The notes below the pieces were generated by a model. That model was not told where the DNA came from. It saw only the letters and a program-made list of their open reading frames with translations, and did no database searches. Below are positions 1-13,341 of a stretch of DNA of 64,000 nt, piece by piece; the first letter of the stretch is position 1; every line of letters begins with the position of its first letter. The position numbers and the translations under genes are program-made. The DNA is from Protonemura montana (taxonomy: Eukaryota; Arthropoda; Insecta; Plecoptera; Nemouridae). The stretch lies in NCBI GenBank assembly GCA_947568835.1, contig CANOQG010000007.1, forward strand, positions 2,356,001-2,420,000, read 5' to 3'.

Positions 1-1002
1 CCTGCCCCATGTCCCATGTCTTGCCCCATGTCCTGCCCCATGTCCTGCCCCATGTCCTGCCCTATGTCCTGCCCCATGTCCTGCCCTATGTCCTGTCCCA
101 TGTCCTGCTCCATGTCCTGCCCCATGTCCTGCCCCATGTCCCATGTCCTGCCCCATGTCCTGCCCCATGTCCCATGTCCTGCCCCATGTCCTGCCCCTTG
201 TCCTGTCCCATTTCCTGCCCCATGTCCTACCCCATGTCCTGCCCCATGTCCTGCCCCATGTCCTGCCCCATGTCCTGCCTCATGTCCTGCCCCATGTCTT
301 GCCCCATGTCCCATGTCCTGCCCCATGTCCTGCCCCATGTCCTGCCCCATGTCCTGCCCTATGTCCTGTCTTATGTCCTGCCCCATGTAATGCCCCATGT
401 CCTGCTCCATGTCCTCCCCCTGTCCTGCCCCATGTCCCATGTCCTGCCCCATTTCCTGCCCCATGTCCTGCCCCATGTCCTGCCCCATGTCCTGCCCCAT
501 GTCCTGTCCCATGTCCTGCCCCATGTCCTGCCCCATGTCCTGCCCCTAGTCCTGCCCTATGTCCTGTCCTATGTCCTGCCCCATGTCCTGCCCCATGTCC
601 TGCCCCATGTCCTGCCCCATGTCCTGCCCCATGTCTTGCCCCATGTCCCATGTCCTGCCCCATGTCCTGCCCCATGTCCTGCCCCATGTCCTTCCCTATG
701 TCCTGTCCCATGTCCTGCCCCATGTCCTGCCCCATGTCCTGCTCCATGTCCTCCCCCTGTCCTGCCCCATGTCCCATGTCCTGCCCCATGTCCTGCCCCA
801 TGTCCTGCCCCATGTCTTGCCCCATGTCCCATGTCCTGCCCCATGTCCTGCCCCATGTCCTGCCCCATGTCCTGCCCTATGTCCTGCCCCATGTCCTGCC
901 CCTTGTCCTTCCCCATGTCCTGCTCCATGTCCTGCCCCATGTCCCATGTCCTGCCCCATTTCCTGCCCCATGTCCTGCCCCATGTCCTGCCCCATGTCCT
1001 GC

Positions 1003-2910
1003 CCCATGTCCTGTCCCATGTCCTGCCCCATGTCCTGCCCCATGTCCTGCCCCTAGTCCTGCCCTATGTCCTGTCCCATGTCCTGCCCCATGTCCTGCCC
1101 CATGTCCTGTCCCATGTCCTGCCTCATGTCCTGCCCCATGTCCTGCCCTATGTCCTGCCCCATGTCCTGCCCCATGTCCTGCCCCATGTCCTGCCCTATG
1201 TCCTGCCCCATGTCCTGCCCTATGTCCTGTCCCATGTCCTGCTCCATGTCCTGCCCCATGTCCTGCCCCATGTCCCATGTCCTGCCCCATGTCCTGCCCC
1301 ATGTCCTGTCCCATGTCCTGCCCCATGTCATGCCCCATGTCCTGCCCCATGTCCTGCCCCATGTCCCATGTCCTGCCTCATGTCCTGCCCCTTGTCCTGT
1401 CCTATTTCCTGCCCCATGTCCTGCCCCATGTCCTGCCCCGTGTCCTGCCCCATGTCCTGCCCCATGTTCTGCCCCATGTCCTGCCCCATGTCTTGCCCCA
1501 TGTCCCATGTCCTGCCCCATGTCCTGCCCCATGTCCTGCCCCATGTCCTTCCCTATGTCCTGTCCCATGTCCTGCCCCATGTCCTGCCCCATGTCCTGCC
1601 CCATGTCCTGCTCCATGTCCTTCCCCTGTCCAGCCCCATGTCCCATGTCCTGCCCCATGTCCTGCCACATGTCCTGCCCCATGTCCTGCCATATGTCCTG
1701 TCCCATGTCCTGCCCCATGTCCTGCCCTATGTCCTGCCCCATGTCCTGCCCCATGTCCTGCTCCATGTCCTGCCCCATGTCCTGCCCCATGTCCAATGTC
1801 TTGCCCCATATCCTGCCCTATGTCCTGCCCCATGTCCTGCCCCATGTCCTGCCCATGTCCTGTCCCATGTCCTGCCCCATGTCATGCCCCATGTCCTGCC
1901 CCATGTCCTGCCCCATGTCCTATGTCCTGCCCCATGTCCTGCCCCTTGTCCTGTCCCATGTCCTGTCCCATGTCCTGCCCCATGTCCTGCCCCATGTCCT
2001 GCCCCTAGTCCTGCCCTATGTCCTGTCCCATGTCCTGCCCCATGTCCTGCCCCATGTCCTGTCCCATGTCCTGCCTCATGTCCTGCCCCATGTCCTGCCC
2101 TATGTCCTGCCCCATGTCCTGCCCCATGTCCTGCCCCATGTCCTGCCCTATGTCCTGCCCCATGTCCTGCCCTATGTCCTGTCCCATGTCCTGCTCCATG
2201 TCCTGCCCCATGTCCTGCCCCATGTCCCATGTCCTGCCCCATGTCCTGCCCCATGTCCTGTCCCATGTCCTGCCCCATGTCATGCCCCATGTCCTGCCCC
2301 ATGTCCTGCCCCATGTCCCATGTCCTGCCTCATGTCCTGCCCCTTGTCCTGTCCTATTTCCTGCCCCATGTCCTGCCCCATGTCCTGCCCCGTGTCCTGC
2401 CCCATGTCCTGCCCCATGTTCTGCCCCATGTCCTGCCCCATGTCTTGCCCCATGTCCCATGTCCTGCCCCATGTCCTGCCCCATGTCCTGCCCCATGTCC
2501 TTCCCTATGTCCTGTCCCATGTCCTGCCCCATGTCCTGCCCCATGTCCTGCCCCATGTCCTGCTCCATGTCCTTCCCCTGTCCAGCCCCATGTCCCATGT
2601 CCTGCCCCATGTCCTGCCACATGTCCTGCCCCTTGTCCTGCCATATGTCCTGTCCCATGTCCTGCCCCATGTCCTGCCCTATGTCCTGCCCCATGTCCTG
2701 CCCCATGTCCTGCTCCATGTCCTGCCCCATGTCCTGCCCCATGTCCAATGTCTTGCCCCATATCCTGCCCTATGTCCTGCCCCATGTCCTGCCCCATGTC
2801 CTGCCCATGTCCTGTCCCATGTCCTGCCCCATGTCATGCCCCATGTCCTGCCCCATGTCCTGCCCCATGTCCTATGTCCTGCCCCATGTCCTGCCCCTTG
2901 TCCTGTCCCA
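1003..2910 (+). repeat. 952 bp tandem pair
   Basis: Copy 1 (about 1,003-1,958) and copy 2 (about 1,955-2,910) share the same order of variants at a constant offset of 952. Shared units include the TAG landmark, the CCTTCCCCTGT/CCAGCCCCATGT couple near 1,620 and 2,572, the CCTGCCATATGT unit and the CCAATGT 7-mer near 1,793 and 2,745. Over the roughly 740 bases compared as protein from about 1,053, the one difference I see is CCATGTCC in copy 1 against CCTTGTCC in copy 2 (about 1,681/2,633). This is a recent head-to-tail duplication. Confidence 0.85.
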
Positions 2911-4726
2911 TTTCCTGCCCCATGTCCTGCCCCATGTCCTGACCCATGTCCTGCCCCATGTCCTGCCCCATGTCCTGCCGTATGTCCTGCCCCATGTCCT
3001 GCCCCATGTCCTGCCCTATGTCCTGTCCCATGTCCTGTCCCATGTCATGTCCCATGTCCTGCTCCATGTCCTGCCCCATGTCCTGCCCCATGTCCCATGT
3101 TTTGCCCCATTTCCTGCCCCATGTCCTGCTCCATGTCCTGCCCCATGTCCTGCCCCATGTCCCGCTCCATGTCCTCCCCATGTCCTGCCTCATGTCCCAT
3201 GTCCTGCCCCATGTCCTGCCCCATGTCCTGTCCCATGTCCTGCCCCATGTTTTGCCCCATGTCCTGTCCAATGTCCTGCCTCATGTCCTGCCCCATGTCC
3301 TGCCCCATGTCCTGCCCCATGTCCTGCCCCATGTCCTGTCCCATGTCCTGCCCCATGTCATGCCCCATGTCCTGCCCCATGTCCTGCCCCATGTCCCATG
3401 TCCTGCCCCATGTCCTGCCCTTTGTCCTGTCCCATTTCCTGCCCCATGTCCTGCCCTATGTCCTGCCCCATGTCCTGCCCCATGTCCTGCCCCATGTCTT
3501 GCCCCATGTTCCATGTCCTGCCCCATGTCCTGCCCCATGTCCTGCCCCATGTCCTTCCCTATGTCCTGTCCCATGTCCTGCCCCATGTCCTGCCCCATGT
3601 CCTGCTCCATGTCCTCCCCCTGTCCTGCCCCATGTCCCATGTCCTGCATCATGTCCTGCCCCATGTCCTGCCCCATGTCCTGCCCTATGTCTTGTCCCAT
3701 GTCCTGCCCCATGTCCTGCCCCATGTCCTGCCCTATGTCCTGCCCCATGTCTTGCCCCATGTCCCATGTCCTGCCCCATGTCCTGCCCCATGTCCTGCCC
3801 CATGTCCTGCCCTATGTCCTGCCCCATGTCCTGCCCCTTGTCCTGCCCCATGTCCTGCTCCATGTCCTGCCCCATGTCCCATGTCCTGCCCCATTTCCTG
3901 CCCCATGTCCTGCCCCATGTCCTGTCCCATGTCCTGCCTCATGTCCTGCCCCATGTCCTGCCCTATGTCCTGCCCCATGCCCTGCCCCATGTCCTGCCCC
4001 ATGTCCTGCCCTATGTCCTGCCCCATGTCCTGCCCTATGTCCTGTCCCATGTCCTGCTCCATGTCCTGCCCCATGTCCTGCCCCATGTCCCATGTCTTGC
4101 CCCATGTCCTGCCCCATGTCCTGCCCCATGTCCTGCCCTATGTCCTGCCCCATGTCCTGCCCTATGTCCTGTCCCATGTCCTGCTCCATGTCCTGCCCCA
4201 TGTCCTGCCCCATGTCCCATGTCCTGCCCCATGTCCTGCCCCATGTCCCATGTCCTGCCCCATGTCCTGCCCCTTGTCCTGTCCCATTTCCTGCCCCATG
4301 TCCTACCCCATGTCCTGCCCCATGTCCTGCCCCATGTCCTGCCCCATGTCCTGCCTCATGTCCTGCCCCATGTCTTGCCCCATGTCCCATGTCCTGCCCC
4401 ATGTCCTGCCCCATGTCCTGCCCCATGTCCTGCCCTATGTCCTGTCTTATGTCCTGCCCCATGTAATGCCCCATGTCCTGCTCCATGTCCTCCCCCTGTC
4501 CTGCCCCATGTCCCATGTCCTGCCCCATTTCCTGCCCCATGTCCTGCCCCATGTCCTGCCCCATGTCCTGCCCCATGTCCTGTCCCATGTCCTGCCCCAT
4601 GTCCTGCCCCATGTCCTGCCCCTAGTCCTGCCCTATGTCCTGTCCTATGTCCTGCCCCATGTCCTGCCCCATGTCCTGCCCCATGTCCTGCCCCATGTCC
4701 TGCCCCATGTCTTGCCCCATGTCCCA

Positions 4727-7700
4727 TGTCCTGCCCCATGTCCTGCCCCATGTCCTGCCCCATGTCCTTCCCTATGTCCTGTCCCATGTCCTGCCCCATG
4801 TCCTGCCCCATGTCCTGCTCCATGTCCTCCCCCTGTCCTGCCCCATGTCCCATGTCCTGCCCCATGTCCTGCCCCATGTCCTGCCCCATGTCTTGCCCCA
4901 TGTCCCATGTCCTGCCCCATGTCCTGCCCCATGTCCTGCCCCATGTCCTGCCCTATGTCCTGCCCCATGTCCTGCCCCTTGTCCTTCCCCATGTCCTGCT
5001 CCATGTCCTGCCCCATGTCCCATGTCCTGCCCCATTTCCTGCCCCATGTCCTGCCCCATGTCCTGCCCCATGTCCTGCCCCATGTCCTGTCCCATGTCCT
5101 GCCCCATGTCCTGCCCCATGTCCTGCCCCTAGTCCTGCCCTATGTCCTGTCCCATGTCCTGCCCCATGTCCTGCCCCATGTCCTGTCCCATGTCCTGCCT
5201 CATGTCCTGCCCCATGTCCTGCCCTATGTCCTGCCCCATGTCCTGCCCCATGTCCTGCCCCATGTCCTGCCCCATGTCCTGCCCTATGTCCTGCCCCATG
5301 TCCTGCCCTATGTCCTGTCCCATGTCCTGCTCCATGTCCTGCCCCATGTCCTGCCCCATGTCCCATGTCCTGCCCCATGTCCTGCCCCATGTCCTGTCCC
5401 ATGTCCTGCCCCATGTCATGCCCCATGTCCTGCCCCATGTCCTGCCCCATGTCCCATGTCCTGCCTCATGTCCTGCCCCTTGTCCTGTCCTATTTCCTGC
5501 CCCATGTCCTGCCCCATGTCCTGCCCCGTGTCCTGCCCCATGTCCTGCCCCATGTTCTGCCCCATGTCCTGCCCCATGTCGTGCCCCATGTCCCATGTCC
5601 TGCCCCATGTCCTGCCCCATGTCCTGCCCCATGTCCTTCCCTATGTCCTGTCCCATGTCCTGCCCCATGTCCTGCCCCATGTCCTGCCCCATGTCCTGCT
5701 CCATGTCCTTCCCCTGTCCAGCCCCATGTCCCATGTCCTGCCCCATGTCCTGCCACATGTCCTGCCCCATGTCCTGCCATATGTCCTGTCCCATGTCCTG
5801 CCCCATGTCCTGCCCTATGTCCTGCCCCATGTCCTGCCCCATGTCCTGCTCCATGTCCTGCCCCATGTCCTGCCCCATGTCCAATGTCTTGCCCCATATC
5901 CTGCCCTATGTCCTGCCCCATGTCCTGCCCCATGTCCTGCCCATGTCCTGTCCCATGTCCTGCCCCATGTCATGCCCCATGTCCTGCCCCATGTCCTGCC
6001 CCATGTCCTATGTCCTGCCCCATGTCCTGCCCCTTGTCCTGTCCCATTTCCTGCCCCATGTCCTGCCCCATGTCCTGACCCATGTCCTGCCCCATGTCCT
6101 GCCCCATGTCCTGCCGTATGTCCTGCCCCATGTCCTGCCCCATGTCCTGCCCTATGTCCTGTCCCATGTCCTGTCCCATGTCATGTCCCATGTCCTGCTC
6201 CATGTCCTGCCCCATGTCCTGCCCCATGTCCCATGTTTTGCCTCATGTCCTGCCCCATGTCCTGCCCCATGTCCTGCCCCATGTCCTGCCCCATGTCCTG
6301 CCCCATGTCCTGCCCCATGTCCTGTCCCATGTCCTGCCCCATGTTTTGCCCCATGTCCTGCCCCATGTCCTGCCCTATGTCCTGTCCCATGTCCTGCCCC
6401 ATGTCCTGTCCCATGTCATGTCCCATGTCCTGCTCCATGTCCTGCCCCATGTCCTGCCCCATGTCCTGCCCTATGTCCTGCCCCATGTCCTGCCCCATGT
6501 CCTGCCCCATGTCCTGCCCCATGTCCTGCCCCATGTCCTGCCCCATGTCCTGCCCCATGTCCTGCCCCATGTCCTGCCCCATGTCCCATGTCCTGCCCCA
6601 TGTCCTGCCCCTTGTCCTGTCCCATTTCCTGCCCCATGTCCTACCCCATGTCCTGCCCCATGTCCTGCCCCATGTCCTGCCCCATGTCCTGCCTCATGTC
6701 CTGCCCCATGTCTTGCCCCATGTCCCATGTCCTGCCCCATGTCCTGCCCCATGTCCTGCCCCATGTCCTGCCCTATGTCCTGTCTTATGTCCTGCCCCAT
6801 GTAATGCCCCATGTCCTGCTCCATGTCCTCCCCCTGTCCTGCCCTATGTCTTATGTCCTGCCCCATGTCCTGCCTCATGGCCTGCCCCATGTCCCGCCCT
6901 ATGTCCTGTCCCATGTCCTGCCCCATTTCCTGCCCCATGTCCTGCTCCATGTCCTGCCCCATGTCCTGCCCCATGTCCCGCTCCATGTCCTCCCCATGTC
7001 CTGCCTCATGTCCCATGTCCTGCCCCATGTCCTGCCCCATGTCCTGTCCCATGTCCTGCCCCATGTTTTGCCCCATGTCCTGTCCAATGTCCTGCCTCAT
7101 GTCCTGCCCCATGTCCTGCCCCATGTCCTGCCCCATGTCCTGCCCCATGTCCTGTCCCATGTCCTGCCCCATGTCATGCCCCATGTCCTGCCCCATGTCC
7201 TGCCCCATGTCCCATGTCCTGCCCCATGTCCTGCCCTTTGTCCTGTCCCATTTCCTGCCCCATGTCCTGCCCCATGTCCTGCCCCATGTCCTGCCCCATG
7301 TCCTGCCCCATGTCTTGCCCCATGTTCCATGTCCTGCCCCATGTCCTGCCCCATGTCCTGCCCCATGTCCTTCCCTATGTCCTGTCCCATGTCCTGCCCC
7401 ATGTCCTGCCCCATGTCCTGCTCCATGTCCTCCCCCTGTCCTGCCCCATGTCCCATGTCCTGCCCCATGTCCTGCCCCATGTCCTGCCCCATGTCCTGCC
7501 CTATGTCTTGTCCCATGTCCTGCCCCATGTCCTGCCCCATGTCCTGCCCTATGTCCTGCCCCATGTCTTGCCCCATGTCCCATGTCCTGCCCCATGTCCT
7601 GCCCCATGTCCTGCCCCATGTCCTGCCCTATGTCCTGCCCCATGTCCTGCCCCTTGTCCTGCCCCATGTCCTGCTCCATGTCCTGCCCCATGTCCCATGT

Positions 7701-10700
7701 CCTGCCCCATTTCCTGCCCCATGTCCTGCCCCATGTCCTGCCTCATGTCCTGCCCTATGTCCTGTCCCATGTCCTGCTCCATGTCCTGCCCCATGTCCTG
7801 CCCCATGTCCCATGTCTTGCCCCATGTCCTGCCCCATGTCCTGTCCCATGTCCTGCCCCATGTCATGCCCCATGTCCTGCCCCATGTCCTGCCCCATGTC
7901 CCATGTCCTGCCTCATGTCCTGCCCCTTGTCCTGTCCTATTTCCTGCCCCATGTCCTGCCCCATGTCCTGCCCCGTGTCCTGCCCCATGTCCTGCCCCAT
8001 GTTCTGCCCCATGTCCTGCCCCATATCTTGCCCCATGTCCAATGTCCTGCCCCATGTCCTGCCCCATGTCCTGCCCCATGTCCTTCCCTATGTCCTGTCC
8101 CATGTCCTGCCCCATGTCCTGCCCCATGTCCTGCCCCATGTCCTGCTCCATGTCCTTCCCCTGTCCAGCCCCATGTCCCATGTCCTGCCCCATGTCCTGC
8201 CACATGTCCTGCCCCATGTCCTGCCATATGTCCTGTCCCATGTCCTGCCCCATGTCCTGCCCTATGTCCTGCCCCATGTCCTGCCCCATGTCCTGCTCCA
8301 TGTCCTGCCCCATGTCCTGCCCCATGTCCCATGTCTTGCCCCATATCCTGCCCTATGTCCTGCCCCATGTCCTGCCCCATGTCCTGCCCATGTCCTGTCC
8401 CATGTCCTGCCCCATGTCCTATGTCCTGCCCCATGTCCTGCCCCTTGTCCTGTCCCATTTCCTGCCCCATGTCCTGCCCTATGTCCTGTCCCATGTCCTG
8501 CCCCTTGTCCTGCACCATGTCCTGCTCCATGTCCTGCCCCATGTCCCATGTCCTGCCCCATTTCCTGCCCCTTGTCCTGCCCCATGTCCTGCCCCATGTC
8601 CTGCCACATGTCCTGCCCCATGTCCTGCCCCATGTCCTGCCCTATGTCCTGCCCCATGTCCTGCCCCATGTCCTGCCCCATGTCCTGCCCATGTCCTGTC
8701 CCATGTCCTGCCCCATGTCATGCCCCATGTCCTGCCCCATGTCCTGCCCCATGTCCTATGTCCTGCCCCATGTCCTGCCCCTTGTCCTGTCCCATTTCCT
8801 GCCCCATGTCCTGCCCTATGTCCTGTCCCATGTCCTGCCCCTTGTCCTGCCCCATGTCCTGCTCCATGTCCTGCCCCATGTCCCATGTCCTGCTCCATGT
8901 CCTTCCCCTGTCCAGCCCCATGTCCCATGTCCTGCCCCATGTCCTGCCACATGTCCTGCCCTATGTCCTGTCCCATGTCCTGCCCCTTGTCCTGCCCCAT
9001 GTCCTGCCCCATGTCCTGCCCCATGTCCTTCCCTATGTCCTGTCCCATGTCCTGCCCCATGTCCTGCCCCATGTCCTGCTCCATGTCCTCCCCCTGTCCT
9101 GCCCCATGTCCCATGTCCTGCCCCATGTCCTGCCCCATGTCCTGCCCCATGTCTTGCCCCATGTCCCATGTCCTGCCCCATGTCCTGCCCCATGTCCTGC
9201 CCCATGTCCTGCCCTATGTCCTGCCCCATGTCCTGCCCCTTGTCCTTCCCCATGTCCTGCTCCATGTCCTGCCCCATGTCCCATGTCCTGCCCCATTTCC
9301 TGCCCCATGTCCTGCCCCATGTCCTGCCCCATGTCCTGCCCCATGTCCTGTCCCATGTCCTGCCCCATGTCCTGCCCCATGTCCTGCCCCTAGTCCTGCC
9401 CTATGTCCTGTCCCATGTCCTGCCCCATGTCCTGCCCCATGTCCTGTCCCATGTCCTGCCTCATGTCCTGCCCCATGTCCTGCCCTATGTCCTGCCCCAT
9501 GTCCTGCCCCATGTCCTGCCCCATGTCCTGCCCTATGTCCTGCCCCATGTCCTGCCCTATGTCCTGTCCCATGTCCTGCTCCATGTCCTGCCCCATGTCC
9601 TGCCCCATGTCCCATGTCCTGCCCCATGTCCTGCCCCATGTCCTGTCCCATGTCCTGCCCCATGTCATGCCCCATGTCCTGCCCCATGTCCTGCCCCATG
9701 TCCCATGTCCTGCCTCATGTCCTGCCCCTTGTCCTGTCCTATTTCCTGCCCCATGTCCTGCCCCATGTCCTGCCCCGTGTCCTGCCCCATGTCCTGCCCC
9801 ATGTTCTGCCCCATGTCCTGCCCCATGTCTTGCCCCATGTCCCATGTCCTGCCCCATGTCCTGCCCCATGTCCTGCCCCATGTCCTTCCCTATGTCCTGT
9901 CCCATGTCCTGCCCCATGTCCTGCCCCATGTCCTGCCCCATGTCCTGCTCCATGTCCTTCCCCTGTCCAGCCCCATGTCCCATGTCCTGCCCCATGTCCT
10001 GCCACATGTCCTGCCCCATGTCCTGCCATATGTCCTGTCCCATGTCCTGCCCCATGTCCTGCCCTATGTCCTGCCCCATGTCCTGCCCCATGTCCTGCTC
10101 CATGTCCTGCCCCATGTCCTGCCCCATGTCCAATGTCTTGCCCCATATCCTGCCCTATGTCCTGCCCCATGTCCTGCCCCATGTCCTGCCCATGTCCTGT
10201 CCCATGTCCTGCCCCATGTCATGCCCCATGTCCTGCCCCATGTCCTGCCCCATGTCCTATGTCCTGCCCCATGTCCTGCCCCTTGTCCTGTCCCATTTCC
10301 TGCCCCATGTCCTGCCCCATGTCCTGACCCATGTCCTGCCCCATGTCCTGCCCCATGTCCTGCCGTATGTCCTGCCCCATGTCCTGCCCCATGTCCTGCC
10401 CTATGTCCTGTCCCATGTCCTGTCCCATGTCATGTCCCATGTCCTGCTCCATGTCCTGCCCCATGTCCTGCCCCATGTCCCATGTTTTGCCTCATGTCCT
10501 GCCCCATGTCCTGCCCCATGTCCTGCCCCATGTCCTGCCCCATGTCCTGCCCCATGTCCTGCCCCATGTCCTGTCCCATGTCCTGCCCCATGTTTTGCCC
10601 CATGTCCTGCCCCATGTCCTGCCCTATGTCCTGTCCCATGTCCTGCCCCATGTCCTGTCCCATGTCATGTCCCATGTCCTGCTCCATGTCCTGCCCCATG

Positions 10701-13341
10701 TCCTGCCCCATGTCCTGCCCTATGTCCTGCCCCATGTCCTGCCCCATGTCCTGCCCCATGTCCTGCCCCATGTCCTGCCCCATGTCCTGCCCCATGTCCT
10801 GCCCCATGTCCTGCCCCATGTCCTGCCCCATGTCCCATGTCCTGCCCCATGTCCTGCCCCTTGTCCTGTCCCATTTCCTGCCCCATGTCCTACCCCATGT
10901 CCTGCCCCATGTCCTGCCCCATGTCCTGCCCCATGTCCTGCCTCATGTCCTGCCCCATGTCTTGCCCCATGTCCCATGTCCTGCCCCATGTCCTGCCCCA
11001 TGTCCTGCCCCATGTCCTGCCCTATGTCCTGTCTTATGTCCTGCCCCATGTAATGCCCCATGTCCTGCTCCATGTCCTCCCCCTGTCCTGCCCTATGTCT
11101 TATGTCCTGCCCCATGTCCTGCCTCATGGCCTGCCCCATGTCCCGCCCTATGTCCTGTCCCATGTCCTGCCCTATTTCCTGCCCCATGTCCTGCTCCATG
11201 TCCTGCCCCATGTCCTGCCCCATGTCCCGCTCCATGTCCTCCCCATGTCCTGCCTCATGTCCCATGTCCTGCCCCATGTCCTGCCCCATGTCCTGTCCCA
11301 TGTCCTGCCCCATGTTTTGCCCCATGTCCTGTCCAATGTCCTGCCTCATGTCCTGCCCCATGTCCTGCCCCATGTCCTGCCCCATGTCCTGCCCCATGTC
11401 CTGTCCCATGTCCTGCCCCATGTCATGCCCCATGTCCTGCCCCATGTCCTGCCCCATGTCCCATGTCCTGCCCCATGTCCTGCCCTTTGTCCTGTCCCAT
11501 TTCCTGCCCCATGTCCTGCCCCATGTCCTGCCCCATGTCCTGCCCCATGTCCTGCCCCATGTCTTGCCCCATGTTCCATGTCCTGCCCCATGTCCTGCCC
11601 CATGTCCTGCCCCATGTCCTTCCCTATGTCCTGTCCCATGTCCTGCCCCATGTCCTGCCCCATGTCCTGCTCCATGTCCTCCCCCTGTCCTGCCCCATGT
11701 CCCATGTCCTGCCCCATGTCCTGCCCCATGTCCTGCCCCATGTCCTGCCCTATGTCTTGTCCCATGTCCTGCCCCATGTCCTGCCCCATGTCCTGCCCTA
11801 TGTCCTGCCCCATGTCTTGCCCCATGTCCCATGTCCTGCCCCATGTCCTGCCCCATGTCCTGCCCCATGTCCTGCCCTATGTCCTGCCCCATGTCCTGCC
11901 CCTTGTCCTGCCCCATGTCCTGCTCCATGTCCTGCCCCATGTCCCATGTCCTGCCCCATTTCCTGCCCCATGTCCTGCCCCATGTCCTGCCTCATGTCCT
12001 GCCTCATGTCCTGCCCTATGTCCTGCCCCATGCCCTGCCCCATGTCCTGCTCCATGTCCTGCCCTATGTCCTGCTCCATGTCCTGCCCTATGTCCTGTCC
12101 CATGTCCTGCTCCATGTCCTGCCCCATGTCCTGCCCCATGTCCCATGTCTTGCCCCATGTCCTGCCCCATGTCCTGTCCCATGTCCTGCCCCATGTCATG
12201 CCCCATGTCCTGCCCCATGTCCTGCCCCATGTCCCATGTCCTGCCTCATGTCCTGCCCCTTGTCCTGTCCTATTTCCTGCCCCATGTCCTGCCCCATGTC
12301 CTGCCCCGTGTCCTGCCCCATGTCCTGCCCCATGTTCTGCCCCATGTCCTGCCCCATATCTTGCCCCATGTCCAATGTCCTGCCCCATGTCCTGCCCCAT
12401 GTCCTGCCCCATGTCCTTCCCTATGTCCTGTCCCATGTCCTGCCCCATGTCCTGCCCCATGTCCTGCCCCATGTCCTGCTCCATGTCCTTCCCCTGTCCA
12501 GCCCCATGTCCCATGTCCTGCCCCATGTCCTGCCACATGTCCTGCCCCATGTCCTGCCATATGTCCTGTCCCATGTCCTGCCCCATGTCCTGCCCTATGT
12601 CCTGCCCCATGTCCTGCCCCATGTCCTGCTCCATGTCCTGCCCCATGTCCTGCCCCATGTCCCATGTCTTGCCCCATATCCTGCCCTATGTCCTGCCCCA
12701 TGTCCTGCCCCATGTCCTGCCCATGTCCTGTCCCATGTCCTGCCCCATGTCCTATGTCCTGCCCCATGTCCTGCCCCTTGTCCTGTCCCATTTCCTGCCC
12801 CATGTCCTGCCCTATGTCCTGTCCCATGTCCTGCCCCTTGTCCTGCACCATGTCCTGCTCCATGTCCTGCCCCATGTCCCATGTCCTGCCCCATTTCCTG
12901 CCCCATGTCCTGCCCCATGTCCTGCCCCATGTCCTGCCACATGTCCTGCCCCATGTCCTGCCCCATGTCCTGCCCTATGTCCTGCCCCATGTCCTGCCCC
13001 ATGTCCTGCCCCATGTCCTGCCCATGTCCTGTCCCATGTCCTGCCCCATGTCATGCCCCATGTCCTGCCCCATGTCCTGCCCCATGTCCTATGTCCTGCC
13101 CCATGTCCTGCCCCTTGTCCTGTCCCATTTCCTGCCCCATGTCCTGCCCTATGTCCTGTCCCATGTCCTGCCCCTTGTCCTGCCCCATGTCCTGCTCCAT
13201 GTCCTGCCCCATGTCCCATGTCCTGCTCCATGTCCTTCCCCTGTCCAGCCCCATGTCCCATGTCCTGCCCCATGTCCTGCCACATGTCCTGCCCTATGTC
13301 CTGTCCCATGTCCTGCCCCTTGTCCTGCCCCATGTCCTGCT
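4727..13341 (+). repeat. ~4.3 kb tandem pair (4,727-9,008 and 8,988-13,341)
   Basis: Variant order from 4,727 to 9,008 repeats from 8,988 to 13,341. The offset is 4,261 at the start, 4,249 after about 5,260 (one extra 12-mer in copy 1), and 4,333 after about 12,003-12,086, where copy 2 carries 84 extra bases (seven units). The copies abut with about 20 bases of shared sequence at 8,988-9,008. Both contain the TGA/CCGTATGT landmark (6,078 and 10,327) and the TAA landmark (6,804 and 11,053). An earlier piece, 4,276-6,010, also echoes 200-1,930 at offset 4,076 to 4,088, showing nested older duplications. Confidence 0.8.

Noticed and set aside
6471-7691. Minus-strand ORFs (GQDM, GAGH and WGRT repeats) as coding genes
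   Set aside because: They are the reverse-complement reading of the same 12-mer and are interrupted only by chance variants. No domain or composition change marks a gene.
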